Of a stretch of DNA of 64,000 bases, positions 41,011 through 49,953 are shown one piece after another. The translations under genes and the position numbers were made by a program. This DNA comes from Streptomyces sp. DH12 (GTDB lineage: Bacteria > Actinomycetota > Actinomycetes > Streptomycetales > Streptomycetaceae), in contig NZ_JAHWGT010000005.1 in assembly GCF_020873895.1 (NCBI RefSeq), positions 124,001 through 188,000 of the forward strand, read 5' to 3'. The notes under the pieces were generated by a model. That model did not search any database. It saw nothing but the letters and a program-made list of their open reading frames with translations, and was not told where the DNA came from. Positions within the stretch are counted from its first letter, which is position 1. Every line of letters starts with the position of its first letter.

Positions 41011-42539
41011 GCGACGCGGACGAGTTGCTGCGCATCGAGGGCATGCGCAAGACCTTCCCGGGTGTCGTGGCGCTGGACGGCGTCGACTTCGACCTGCGTC
41101 GGGGCGAGGTGCACGTGCTGCTCGGTGAGAACGGCGCGGGGAAGAGCACCCTCATCAAGGTGCTCTCCGGCGCGCACACCCCCGACGCCGGGCGGATCCT
41201 GGTCGGCGGCGAGGAGAGGCGCATCCGGGGCGCGCAGGACTCCGAGCGGCTCGGGATCGCCACCATCCACCAGGAGTTCAACCTCGTACCCGACCTGACG
41301 GTCGCCGAGAACATCTTCCTGGGGCGCCAGCCGCGCCGCTTCGGCATGATCGACCGCAAGAGGATGGAGGCGGACGCCGAGGCCCTCCTCGCACGCGTGG
41401 GCGTGAACGTGCCACCCCGCGCGCGGGTGAGGGAACTCGGCATCGCCCGTCTGCAGATGGTCGAGATCGCCAAGGCGCTCAGCCTCGACGCGCGCGTGCT
41501 GATCATGGACGAGCCGACGGCCGTGCTCACCTCCGAGGAGGCCGACAAGCTCTTCGCGATCGTGCGCAGGCTGCGTGAGGACGGCGTCGGGATCGTCTTC
41601 ATCACGCACCACCTGGAGGAGATCGCCGCCCTGGGCGACCGGGTGACCGTCATCCGCGACGGCCGGAGCGTCGGGCAGGTCCCGGCCTCCACACCCGAGG
41701 ACGAACTCGTACGGCTCATGGTGGGGCGCTCGATCGAGCAGCAGTACCCGCGCGAACGGACCGACCGGGGCGCCGCGCTGCTGTCCGTCGAGGGGCTCAC
41801 CCGGGACGGCGCCTTCCACGACGTCAGCTTCGAGGTGCGCGCCGGCGAGGTCGTCGGCATCGCGGGGCTCGTCGGAGCCGGCCGTACGGAGGTCGTACGG
41901 GCCGTCTTCGGGGCCGACGCGTACGACCGGGGCACCGTGCGGGTCGCCGGCACCCCGATCGCCAAGTGCGACGTCAACGCGGCGATGACCGCCGGCATGG
42001 GGCTCGTCCCGGAGGACCGCAAGGGGCAGGGCCTGCTGCTGGACGCGTCGGTCGAGGAGAACCTCGGCCTGGTGACGCTGCGGTCGGCCACGCGCGCCGG
42101 GCTCGTCGACCGCAAGGGCCGGCGCGAGGCCGCCGCGCGGATCGCCGGGAGACTCGGCGTGCGGATGGCCGGACTCGGCCAGCACGTGCGGACGCTCTCC
42201 GGTGGCAACCAGCAGAAGGTCGTCATCGGCAAGTGGCTGCTCGCCGACACCAGGGTGCTGATCCTCGACGAGCCGACGCGCGGTATCGACGTCGGCGCCA
42301 AGGTCGAGATCTACCAGCTCGTCAACGAACTCACCGCCGCCGGCGCGGCCGTCCTGATGATCTCCAGCGACCTTCCCGAGGTGCTCGGCATGAGCGACCG
42401 GGTGCTGGTGATGGCCCAGGGCCGGATCGCCGGTCAACTCTCCGCCGAAGAGGCGACCCAGGACGCCGTGATGGCACTCGCCGTCAGCACCCCGACGACC
42501 CCGAACACAACCGGAACGGAGGCCACCGGTGGCCACTGA
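41007..42539 (+). CDS. rbsA: Ribose-type ABC transporter ATP-binding protein
   Basis: 510 residues with two ABC domains. Domain 1: Walker A LLGENGAGKSTLIKVL, Q-loop ATIHQEFNLVP, signature-like IARLQMVEIAKALSLDAR, Walker B LIMDEPTAVL. Domain 2: a degenerate P-loop GIAGLVGAGRTEVVRAVF, signature LSGGNQQKVVIGKWL, Walker B LILDEPTRGIDVG. This is the RbsA/MglA/XylG pattern. GTG start overlaps rbsR by 4 bases; its end overlaps the permease gene by 11 bases. Energises ribose (or related sugar) import. Confidence 0.92.
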   Translation: MSDADELLRIEGMRKTFPGVVALDGVDFDLRRGEVHVLLGENGAGKSTLIKVLSGAHTPDAGRILVGGEERRIRGAQDSERLGIATIHQEFNLVPDLTVAENIFLGRQPRRFGMIDRKRMEADAEALLARVGVNVPPRARVRELGIARLQMVEIAKALSLDARVLIMDEPTAVLTSEEADKLFAIVRRLREDGVGIVFITHHLEEIAALGDRVTVIRDGRSVGQVPASTPEDELVRLMVGRSIEQQYPRERTDRGAALLSVEGLTRDGAFHDVSFEVRAGEVVGIAGLVGAGRTEVVRAVFGADAYDRGTVRVAGTPIAKCDVNAAMTAGMGLVPEDRKGQGLLLDASVEENLGLVTLRSATRAGLVDRKGRREAAARIAGRLGVRMAGLGQHVRTLSGGNQQKVVIGKWLLADTRVLILDEPTRGIDVGAKVEIYQLVNELTAAGAAVLMISSDLPEVLGMSDRVLVMAQGRIAGQLSAEEATQDAVMALAVSTPTTPNTTGTEATGGH

Positions 42540-44478
42540 CACGCTCAAGAGCACGACGGGCGCGGGTGGCGCCTCGGGGGGCCTGCGCCGCCTCCTGCTC
42601 GACAACGGCGCCCTCACCGCGCTCATCGTCCTCGTCATCGCGATGTCGGCGCTGTCCGGTGACTTCCTCACGACGGACAACCTCCTCAACGTCGGCGTCC
42701 AGGCGGCCGTGACCGCCATCCTCGCCTTCGGCGTCACCTTCGTGATCGTCTCGGCCGGCATCGACCTGTCGGTCGGCTCGGTCGCCGCGCTGTCGGCCAC
42801 GGTCCTCGCCTGGAGCGCCACCTCGGCGGGCGTCCCGGTCTTCCTCGCCGTGCTCCTCGCCGTGGCGACGGGCATCGTCTGCGGCCTGGTCAACGGCGTC
42901 CTGATCTCCTACGGCAAGCTGCCGCCGTTCATCGCGACGCTGGCCATGCTGTCGGTGGCCCGCGGCCTGTCCCTCGTCATCTCCGAGGGCTCCCCGATCG
43001 CCTTCCCCGACTCCGTCTCCCACCTCGGGGACACGCTCGGCGGCCTTCTGCCCGTGCCGGTGCTGGTGATGGTCGTCATGGGCCTGATCGCCGCCTTCGT
43101 CCTCGGCCGGACGTACATCGGCCGCTCCATGTACGCGATCGGCGGCAACGAGGAGGCCGCGCGACTGTCCGGCCTGCGCGTGAAGAAGCAGAAGCTCGCC
43201 ATCTACGCCTTCTCCGGCGTCTTCGCCGCCGTCGCCGGTGTCGTCCTCGCCGCCCGGCTCTCCTCCGCGCAGCCGCAGGCCGCCGACGGCTACGAACTGG
43301 ACGCGATCGCCGCGGTCGTCATCGGCGGCGCCTCCCTCGCGGGCGGTACGGGCAAGGCGTCCGGCACGCTGATCGGCGCGCTGATCCTGGCCGTGCTGCG
43401 CAACGGGCTGAACCTGCTGAACGTCTCCGCGTTCTGGCAGCAGGTCGTCATCGGCGTCGTCATCGCGCTGGCGGTGCTGCTCGACACCGCCCGCCGCAAG
43501 GCCGGGGCGACGCCGTCCGGGGCCGGCGCCGGCGGCGGAAAGGGCAGGCAGGCGGCGACGTACGCGCTCGCGGCCGTGGTCACCGTCGCGATCGTCGGCG
43601 CCACGTCCTTCCTGCACAACGGCTCGTCCGCCACGAGCGGCCCGAGGGTGGGCCTGTCGCTGTCCACGCTCAACAACCCCTTCTTCGTGCAGATCCGGGC
43701 GGGCGCCCAGGCCGAGGCGGAGAAGCGGGGCGTGGACCTGACCGTCACGGACGCCCAGAACGACGCCTCCCAGCAGGCCAACCAGCTGCAGAACTTCACC
43801 AGCGCCGGCCTCGACGCGATCATCGTCAACCCGGTCGACTCGGACGCGGCCGGCAACGCGGTGAACGCGGCCGGCAAGGCGAGGATCCCGGTCATCGCGG
43901 TGGACCGGGGCGTCAACAAGGCTCCCGTGGCCGCGCTCGTCGCCTCCGACAATGTCGCCGGCGGTGAACTCGCCGCCAAGACCATCGCCGACAAGCTGGG
44001 CGGCAAGGGCAAGATCGTGATTCTGCAGGGCCAGGCCGGCACCTCCGCCGCCCGCGAGCGCGCCCAGGGCTTCGCCAACGGCCTCAAGGCCCACCCGGGC
44101 ATTCGGGTCGTGGCCCAGCAGCCCGCCGACTTCGACCGCACCAAGGGCCTCGACGTGATGTCCAACCTGCTCCAGGCCCACCCGGACGTCCGGGGCGTCA
44201 TCGCCGCGAACGACGAGATGGCCCTCGGCGCGATCAAGGCACTGGGCTCCAGGGCCGGCACGTCCGTCCCGGTGGTCGGCTTCGACGGCACGCCTGACGG
44301 CCTCAAGGCGGTCGAAGGCGGCACGCTGTACGCGTCCGTGGCGCAGCAGCCGTCCCAGCTCGGCAGGATCGCCGTGGCCAACGCCCTGAAGGCGCTCCAG
44401 GGCGAGGAGGTCGAGGAGACGGTGAAGGTGCCGGTGAAGGTGGTCACGAAGGAGAACGTGGCCGGCTTCGCCGGCTGA
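42529..44478 (+). CDS. rbsCB: Fused ribose ABC permease and substrate-binding protein
   Basis: 649 residues. Residues ~20-330 are an RbsC permease with about ten membrane segments (FGVTFVIVSAGIDLSVGS, IGRSMYAIGGNEEAARLSG, VVIGGASLAGGTGKASGTL). After a Gly/Lys linker and another membrane helix (ATYALAAVVTVAIVGATSF), residues ~350-649 are an RbsB-type periplasmic-binding protein (VGLSLSTLNNPFFVQIRAG, DAIIVNPVDSDAAGN, IPVIAVDRGVN, VVGFDGTPDGLKAVEGG). The binding protein is therefore tethered to the pore. Such fusions occur in actinobacteria. GTG start, coupled to rbsA. Confidence 0.92.
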   Translation: MATDTLKSTTGAGGASGGLRRLLLDNGALTALIVLVIAMSALSGDFLTTDNLLNVGVQAAVTAILAFGVTFVIVSAGIDLSVGSVAALSATVLAWSATSAGVPVFLAVLLAVATGIVCGLVNGVLISYGKLPPFIATLAMLSVARGLSLVISEGSPIAFPDSVSHLGDTLGGLLPVPVLVMVVMGLIAAFVLGRTYIGRSMYAIGGNEEAARLSGLRVKKQKLAIYAFSGVFAAVAGVVLAARLSSAQPQAADGYELDAIAAVVIGGASLAGGTGKASGTLIGALILAVLRNGLNLLNVSAFWQQVVIGVVIALAVLLDTARRKAGATPSGAGAGGGKGRQAATYALAAVVTVAIVGATSFLHNGSSATSGPRVGLSLSTLNNPFFVQIRAGAQAEAEKRGVDLTVTDAQNDASQQANQLQNFTSAGLDAIIVNPVDSDAAGNAVNAAGKARIPVIAVDRGVNKAPVAALVASDNVAGGELAAKTIADKLGGKGKIVILQGQAGTSAARERAQGFANGLKAHPGIRVVAQQPADFDRTKGLDVMSNLLQAHPDVRGVIAANDEMALGAIKALGSRAGTSVPVVGFDGTPDGLKAVEGGTLYASVAQQPSQLGRIAVANALKALQGEEVEETVKVPVKVVTKENVAGFAG

Positions 44479-44490
44479 CATTCGGGGCAC

Positions 44491-44529
44491 GGCCGGGCGG
44501 TCGTCCACCACGGGTGGCACCGCCCGGCC
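44491..44529 (+). promoter_or_regulatory. Hairpin between rbsCB and rbsK
   Basis: Arms GGCCGGGCGGT and ACCGCCCGGCC with an inner CCACC/GGTGG pair. It may lower expression of the distal genes or protect the upstream mRNA end. Confidence 0.65.
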
Positions 44530-44555
44530 TGGTCACACACATGGGGAGACAACGC

Positions 44556-45458
44556 ATGTACGACTACGACCTCCTGGTCGTGGGGTCGGCCAACGCCGAC
44601 CTGGTGATCGGCGTGGAACGCCGGCCCGCTGCCGGCGAGACCGTGCTCGGCTCCGACCTGGCCGTCCACCCGGGCGGCAAGGGCGCGAACCAGGCGGTCG
44701 CCGCCGCCAGGCTCGGCGCCCGCACGGCTCTGCTGGCCCGGGTCGGCGACGACGCGCACGGCCGGCTGCTGCTGGACTCGCAGCGTGAGGCCGGCGTCGA
44801 CACGGCGGGTGTCCTGGTGGGCGGTGCGCCGACCGGCGTCGCGCTGATCACGGTCGACCCGTCCGGGGACAACAGCATCGTCGTCTCGCCGGGCGCGAAC
44901 GGCCGGCTCGCCCCGCAGGACGTACGGGCCGCCGCAGGCCTGTTCCAGCGCTCCCGGGTGGTCTCGGCCCAGCTGGAGATCCCGCTGGAGACCGTCGTGG
45001 AGGTCGTACGGAACCTGGCGCCGGACAGCCGCTTCGTCCTCAACCCCTCGCCGCCGCGCCCTCTGCCGCGGGAGGTGCTGGCGGCCTGCGACCCGCTGAT
45101 CGTCAACGAGCACGAGGCGAGGGTGATCCTGGGCGGCTCCGCCGTCGGGGACGCTCCCGAGGGCTGGGCGCGGATCCTGCTGGCGAAGGGGCCGCGGTCG
45201 GTGGTGGTGACGCTGGGCTCGCAGGGCGCGCTGGTGGCGTCGGCGGAGGGCGTCAGCCGTGTCGCGTCCGTGAAGGTGGACGCGGTCGACACGACGGGCG
45301 CGGGCGACGCGTTCACCGCCGCGCTGGCCTACCGGCTCGGTGCGGGCGAGTCCCTGGCCCAGGCGGCGGCGTACGCGTCCCGGGTCGGGGCGGTGACGGT
45401 GACGAAGGAGGGCGCGCAGGCGTCCTTCCCGACGGCGGCGGAGGTCGCCGCCCGGTGA
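44556..45458 (+). CDS. rbsK: Ribokinase
   Basis: 300 residues; ATG 44556 follows GGGGAGAC, while ATG 44541 would lack a site. PfkB family: VVGSANADLVIGVERRPAAG, HPGGKGANQAVAAARLGA, DSRFVLNPSPPRPLP, VNEHEARVILGG, and catalytic anion hole DTTGAGDAFTAALAY with the base Asp. Phosphorylates D-ribose to ribose-5-phosphate. Coupled to rbsD by GTGA. Confidence 0.92.
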   Translation: MYDYDLLVVGSANADLVIGVERRPAAGETVLGSDLAVHPGGKGANQAVAAARLGARTALLARVGDDAHGRLLLDSQREAGVDTAGVLVGGAPTGVALITVDPSGDNSIVVSPGANGRLAPQDVRAAAGLFQRSRVVSAQLEIPLETVVEVVRNLAPDSRFVLNPSPPRPLPREVLAACDPLIVNEHEARVILGGSAVGDAPEGWARILLAKGPRSVVVTLGSQGALVASAEGVSRVASVKVDAVDTTGAGDAFTAALAYRLGAGESLAQAAAYASRVGAVTVTKEGAQASFPTAAEVAAR

Positions 45459-45844
45459 AGAGGGCCGGGATACTGAACCGCCACCTCGCCGGTGCGCTGG
45501 CCGAACTGGGCCACGGCGACGAGGTGCTGGTGTGCGACGCGGGCATGCCCATACCGGACGGCCCACGGGTGGTGGACCTGTCCTTCCGGGCCGGGGTGCC
45601 GGCGTTCGCGGAGGTCGTGGAGGGGCTGCTGGCGGAGCTGGTCGTCGAGGGCGCGACGGCGGCGGAGGAGGTGCGGCGGGCGAATCCGCAGGCGTCGAAG
45701 CTGCTGGACGGCCACTTTCCCGCGCTGCACCTCGTCCCGCACGAGCGCCTCAAGGAGCTGTCGGCGGGGGCCCGGCTCGTCGTCCGCACGGGCGAGGCAC
45801 GACCGTACGCGAACGTGCTGCTGCGCTGCGGCGTCTTCTTCTGA
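45455..45844 (+). CDS. rbsD: D-ribose pyranase
   Basis: 129 residues, the normal length. KRAGILNRHLAGALAELGHG holds the catalytic His, followed by VLVCDAGMPIPDGPRVVDLS; the C-terminus ARPYANVLLRCGVFF carries the Tyr/Asn sugar-binding residues. Converts beta-pyranose to furanose for ribokinase. Last gene of the operon. Confidence 0.92.
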   Translation: MKRAGILNRHLAGALAELGHGDEVLVCDAGMPIPDGPRVVDLSFRAGVPAFAEVVEGLLAELVVEGATAAEEVRRANPQASKLLDGHFPALHLVPHERLKELSAGARLVVRTGEARPYANVLLRCGVFF

Positions 45845-45911
45845 GCCCCCGGGACCCACCCGACCGCCCCCCGGTCCCACCCGACCGGCCCCCGGTCCCA
45901 CCCGACCGGCC
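45845..45911. repeat. Tandem ~20-bp minisatellite after rbsD
   Basis: The unit cccccggtcccacccgaccg recurs about three times immediately after the rbsD stop. Confidence 0.8.
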
Positions 45912-45994
45912 AGGCCCGCCCGCGCGGTCGGCCCTCGCTGGGAGCCATCGGCGAAGGCGGTCCCGGAAGCCGTCACCGCCGTGGCGGTCGTCCT

Positions 45995-47404
45995 TCACAC
46001 ACTGAGGTCGGGAGGCGGCGGGGACGGCAGGGCGGTGCCCAGTGCGTGTGCGGCGCGCAGGACCAAGGCGTCCTGGTGGCGGGCCGCGACGAGCTGAAGG
46101 CCGATGGGGAGGCCGCTGTCGTCCAGGCCGCAGGGCAGCGTCGCGGCGGGCTGCTGGGTGAGGTTGAAGGGGTAGGTGAAGGGCGTCCAACTCGTCCAGT
46201 CGGCGTAGTCGGACCGCGGCGGCACGTCCACGCCGGCCTCGAAGGCCGTCAGCGGCAGGGTCGGGGTGACCAGCAGGTCGTAGGTGGTGTGGAAGCGCCC
46301 CATGCGGTAGCCGAGGACCGAGCGGATCCGGTCCGCCTGGAGGTAGTCCAGCGCACTGAGGTTCGCGCCTCGCTCGGCCGCCCCGCGCAGTCCCGGGTCG
46401 AGGAGCTCGCGCTGGTCCTGGTCAAGGTGGCGTGTCGCGAGGGCCGATCCGCTGCACCACAGGGTGCGAAAGGCCTCGGTGGGGTCCGGGGCATCGGGGT
46501 CGGCCTCCTCCACGTACGCGCCGAGGGCGACCAGATGGTCCACCGCGGCGCGTACCGCGGAGGCGACCGCGGCGCTCACCGCTGCCCGACCGCCGAGCGA
46601 CGGCGAGTAGGCGATGCGCAGCCCTTCCACACCTTGGTCCAGGGAGCCGGACACGGCTGGCACGGGCCCGGTCTGAGAACCGTCACGCCAGTCCTCACCG
46701 CTGATCACGTCGAGGAGCAGCGCCGCGTCCGCCGCGTCGCGCGCCATCGGACCCAGGTGCGCGAGGGTGCCGTAGGGGCTGTGTGGGTGGAGCGGCACCC
46801 TGCCGAAGGTGGGCTTGAAGCCGAAGACGCCGCAGAACGACGCGGGGATACGGATCGATCCGCCGGCGTCCGTGCCCACGGACAGAGGGCCGCCCCCGAG
46901 CGCGACGGCCGCGGCGGAGCCGCCGCTGGAACCGCCCGACGTGCGCGCCGGGTCATACGGATTGCGGGTGACGCCGGTCAGGGGCGAGTCGGTGACCGGT
47001 TTCCAGCCGAACTCCGACGTCGTGGTCTTGCCCAGGAGTACCGCCCCGTGGGCACGCAGCCGGGTCACACACGGCGCGTCCTCGTCCCACGCGCCGTGCG
47101 GCGACAGGGTCCGCGAACCGCGCAAGGTGGGACCACCTGCCTGGAGCAGCAGGTCCTTGACCGAGACGGGCACCCCGTCGAGCAGCCCCTGCGGCTCACC
47201 GCGCTGCCAGCGCCTCTCGGATGCGGCCGCCATGTCGAGCGCCGGCTGCGCATCCACCCGCGCGAACGCGTTGACCAGCGGCTGCACCACGTCGATCCGG
47301 TCGAGCACCGCACGGGTCACTTCCACCGGCGAGAAGTCCCCGCGTGCGTAGCCCGTCAGCAGTTCACCGGCCGTGAGGCCGGTCAGAAGCGTCGGTGAGG
47401 TCAC
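45995..47404 (-). CDS. Amidase (amidase signature family)
   Basis: 469 residues from GTG 47404; the longer frame upstream is Arg-rich filler. Ser-cisSer-Lys triad motifs are complete: GVPVSVKDLLLQAGGPT (Lys), TSGGSSGGSAAAVALGGG, and GTDAGGSIRIPASFCGVFG (nucleophilic Ser). C-terminal FTYPFNLTQQPAATLPCG is typical of aryl/acyl amidases. Hydrolyses an amide to acid and ammonia in the cytoplasm; substrate unknown. Single gene, no strong ribosome site seen. Confidence 0.9.
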   Translation of the reverse strand: MTSPTLLTGLTAGELLTGYARGDFSPVEVTRAVLDRIDVVQPLVNAFARVDAQPALDMAAASERRWQRGEPQGLLDGVPVSVKDLLLQAGGPTLRGSRTLSPHGAWDEDAPCVTRLRAHGAVLLGKTTTSEFGWKPVTDSPLTGVTRNPYDPARTSGGSSGGSAAAVALGGGPLSVGTDAGGSIRIPASFCGVFGFKPTFGRVPLHPHSPYGTLAHLGPMARDAADAALLLDVISGEDWRDGSQTGPVPAVSGSLDQGVEGLRIAYSPSLGGRAAVSAAVASAVRAAVDHLVALGAYVEEADPDAPDPTEAFRTLWCSGSALATRHLDQDQRELLDPGLRGAAERGANLSALDYLQADRIRSVLGYRMGRFHTTYDLLVTPTLPLTAFEAGVDVPPRSDYADWTSWTPFTYPFNLTQQPAATLPCGLDDSGLPIGLQLVAARHQDALVLRAAHALGTALPSPPPPDLSV

Positions 47405-47643
47405 ACGGCGAGAGCTACCACTTCCCGCCGACGCGTAACCTCGCCGCCGGCGGCTTCGCCCGAAGCTCCGGACCCCTTCCCGGGTCCTCCGGGTGGTGGC
47501 CGGTGTCTCGGCCAGGGTGGAGCAGGCGAGCCGGGGAGGCGCTTGGCGAGCGGTTCGCGGACGCATGCCCTCGTCGTACGGGCCCGTCGCGGAGCCAGGC
47601 GGAACAGTTCCGCCGCCGCCGGGCCCGGGACGAGGAGCACACC

Positions 47644-49005
47644 ATGTACCCGCGCACACCCGTACTGTCCACCGCATCGCATGGCTCGCCCGCCCGCCGG
47701 ACCGCCGCGGTCGTGCTGCTCGGCGCGACGCTGGCCGGGGTGGCGGGCGCCTCGGCGTCCGCCACCCCGGCCCCGCGACCCGCCCCGGTGTCGCCGGCCG
47801 CCGCCGTGGCGGAGGCGGACCCGCCGCTGTCCTGCCCGTCGGCGGCCTGCCGCCGGGTCTCCACCGAACTGGGTACTCCGCGCGGGGCGGCCCTGAACAG
47901 CACGGGGGAGTGGCTCTACGCGATCGACGACAGCCAGAACGACAACCTCTACCGGGTGAACACGCGGACCGGGGCACGGGACCGCGACCCGATCGCGACC
48001 GACGTCGGCAGCGCCATCGAACTGGCCGACGACCGCACCGCGTACACGGTCGCGTTCGGCCCGGACAAGCTGTGGCGGGTCGACCTGGAGACGGGCCGCA
48101 AGACCGAGGTCGCCACCCTACTCAACCCCATCGACCTGACCCTCGACGGCAAGGGCAAGGCGTACGTGGTCACCCAGCAGGGCTCCAGGACGCTCTTCGA
48201 GGTCGACCTCGCCACCGGGAAGGCGTCCGAGGTCTTCGTGGCGGAACGCAGCCTCGGCGCGGTGGTACTGGACGGCAGGGGCAACGCCTATGTGAACGAG
48301 CGGGAAAGTGACGTGCTGTACCGGGTGTCGCTGGAGACCGGCCGCAAGACGAAGATCGCCGACGGTGTCTACGCCAACTTCGTCATGAAGACGGACAGCG
48401 CAGGCCGGATCCATTACGTCACCAACAACGAGGGCGGCAGTCTCCGACGCGTCGACCCCTCCAAGCCGGCCCCGGTCACGCCGGAGACGCTGGTCACGGG
48501 TCTGGGCAAGCCGTACTCGCTGGACTTCGACCCCTCGGGTGCGGCACTGGTGTCCGACCGCCAGACCGGCACGCTGTGGCGGATCACCCATGTCCTGTCG
48601 GCCGCCCACACCGCGAGGGTGGTCTCGGCCGGTGCCGGAGCGAAGGTGGTCGCGGGTGGTTTCGCCACTCCCGCGGTGAAGCTGGAGAACACCGGGAAGA
48701 CCCTGATCGGCGCCGAGCGGGTGACGGTCACCGCGGGGCGGGGTACGAAGATCTCCTCGTCGCGCATCGGCTGGTGGGCGAACGGCGCCACCCACACTGC
48801 CGACTGCACCCGCTCCGCGGACAAGACGACCCTGACCTGCGACAAGGTGGAGCTGAACCTCGCGCCTGGCGAGCAGGCCCAGGTGTGGGCTTCGGTCAAG
48901 GTCGACACGGGCCTGCCGGTCGGTACCGACCTGAAGGCGACCTTCGCCTTCGGGTCGCCGGTCTTCGCCTCCGGCGACAGCACCTACAAGACCAGCACCG
49001 GCTGA
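47644..49005 (+). CDS. Secreted beta-propeller protein (NHL/SMP-30-like)
   Basis: 453 residues. Signal peptide RRTAAVVLLGATLAGVAGAS with cleavage near SASA. Six or so blades repeat the pattern DLxxDGKGKAYVV ... LFEVDLATGKASEVF (also LYRVNTRTGARDRDP, LWRVDLETGRKTEVA, LYRVSLETGRKTKIA, LWRITHVLS). The last ~110 residues form a separate beta domain with a Cys pair (HTADCTRSADKTTLTCDK). Resembles strictosidine-synthase/gluconolactonase-type propellers but no clear metal site was recognised; likely extracellular binding. Confidence 0.8.
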   Translation: MYPRTPVLSTASHGSPARRTAAVVLLGATLAGVAGASASATPAPRPAPVSPAAAVAEADPPLSCPSAACRRVSTELGTPRGAALNSTGEWLYAIDDSQNDNLYRVNTRTGARDRDPIATDVGSAIELADDRTAYTVAFGPDKLWRVDLETGRKTEVATLLNPIDLTLDGKGKAYVVTQQGSRTLFEVDLATGKASEVFVAERSLGAVVLDGRGNAYVNERESDVLYRVSLETGRKTKIADGVYANFVMKTDSAGRIHYVTNNEGGSLRRVDPSKPAPVTPETLVTGLGKPYSLDFDPSGAALVSDRQTGTLWRITHVLSAAHTARVVSAGAGAKVVAGGFATPAVKLENTGKTLIGAERVTVTAGRGTKISSSRIGWWANGATHTADCTRSADKTTLTCDKVELNLAPGEQAQVWASVKVDTGLPVGTDLKATFAFGSPVFASGDSTYKTSTG

Positions 49006-49287
49006 CACGGCGACGCCCCCCGGCTCGTGCCGGAGCGGACCCGGAACGACTCCGCGGACCGGACCCCGCCGGGCCCGCACCATGTGGTCGAAGTCGCCAC
49101 GGCGTACCGGGAGCCGGACGGCGGCCCGCCCACGTCCGAACGGGTGCCGGCGGCGACCATCCCTGCCGGGCGACCCGGGGCGATCCGGGCCCGCCGGAAG
49201 GCGGCGCGGGGCACCACCTCCCGGTGCCGTCAGCCGGGGGGCCCGCACGGCGGCGCTGAACGCGCCGTGCGGGCCCCTGTCAAGACC
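49006..49287. other. Intergenic, no gene seen
   Basis: 282 bases between convergent genes. No ORF with a ribosome site and no long hairpin noted. Confidence 0.45.
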
Positions 49288-49653
49288 TCAGCACTTGTCG
49301 CCGACGGCGTCGATCTTCTTCCCGAATCCGGTGTCGTAGCGGGCGGCGTAGTGCCCCTTGCTGACCGTGCGGCAGGTCTTCTGCCCGCCACTCCAGTCGA
49401 TGAAGGCGCCGGACCGGTTCGCGATGAAGGAGTAGGTGTGATCGCGCCAGGACCCAGGCAGGTCGACGTATCCCCCCGTCCAGTTGTACTGAGCGCCGGA
49501 GTAGGAGACACCGGTCCACAGGCAGATCGCGTTGGAGGGGCACACCGCGTTCGTGGTGCTCGGAACCGCCTGCGCGGTCTGGGTGGTGCCCAGGGTGGCC
49601 AACGTCAGGACGCCGGCGACCAGGAGTGTGCGCATGGGCTTGCTTGCCTTCAA
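49288..49653 (-). CDS. Peptidase inhibitor I36-like secreted protein
   Basis: 121 residues from a TTG at 49653, chosen because GAGGAG lies 7 bases before it; ATG 49635 is the alternative. Signal peptide KPMRTLLVAGVLTLATLGTT to AQA. Mature ~93 residues: CPSNAICLWTGVSYSGAQYN, WTGGYVDLPGSWRDHTYSFI, NRSGAFIDWSGGQKTCRTV, ending VGDKC. This is the beta/gamma-crystallin-like fold of I36 (SMI) inhibitors, which block metalloproteases. An M4 protease is coded at 24 kb but not adjacent. Confidence 0.85.
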   Translation of the reverse strand: MKASKPMRTLLVAGVLTLATLGTTQTAQAVPSTTNAVCPSNAICLWTGVSYSGAQYNWTGGYVDLPGSWRDHTYSFIANRSGAFIDWSGGQKTCRTVSKGHYAARYDTGFGKKIDAVGDKC

Positions 49654-49908
49654 CTCGGGACTCCTCGATGTTGGACCGCCGGTTTCCGGGGCTTTCCGCG
49701 GGCGACCCCGGCCGGGCGGTGCTGGATGCACCACCCGACGGGAGTTCGTCCGCGATACGCCCCGCCGCCCCGACGGTCTGCGACGTTCCGCGCCCCTGGG
49801 AGATCCGGAGGACGCGTCCCCTGTGCGTGCCGGGTTTCCCGGGCGGGGACCCCCTCCCGGACACGCCGAACGCCATGAATGCTCCGGGCTGCCGGCACCG
49901 GCGGCCAC

Positions 49909-49932
49909 GCCCTTAAGCAATGACTTAAGGGC
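49909..49932. promoter_or_regulatory. Hairpin/palindrome between regulator and I36 gene
   Basis: Exact 9-base arms GCCCTTAAG and CTTAAGGGC with a 6-base loop, AT-rich for this genome. It lies 22 bases downstream of the 49954 regulator stop (terminator) and about 255 bases upstream of the I36 start (possible operator). Confidence 0.6.
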
Positions 49933-49953
49933 CTCCGGCCGCGCTGCGCGCCG

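Noticed and set aside
42484-44520. 678-codon minus-strand frame
   Set aside because: Antisense of the fused ribose permease/binding protein; His/Asp/Gly/Arg-rich filler.
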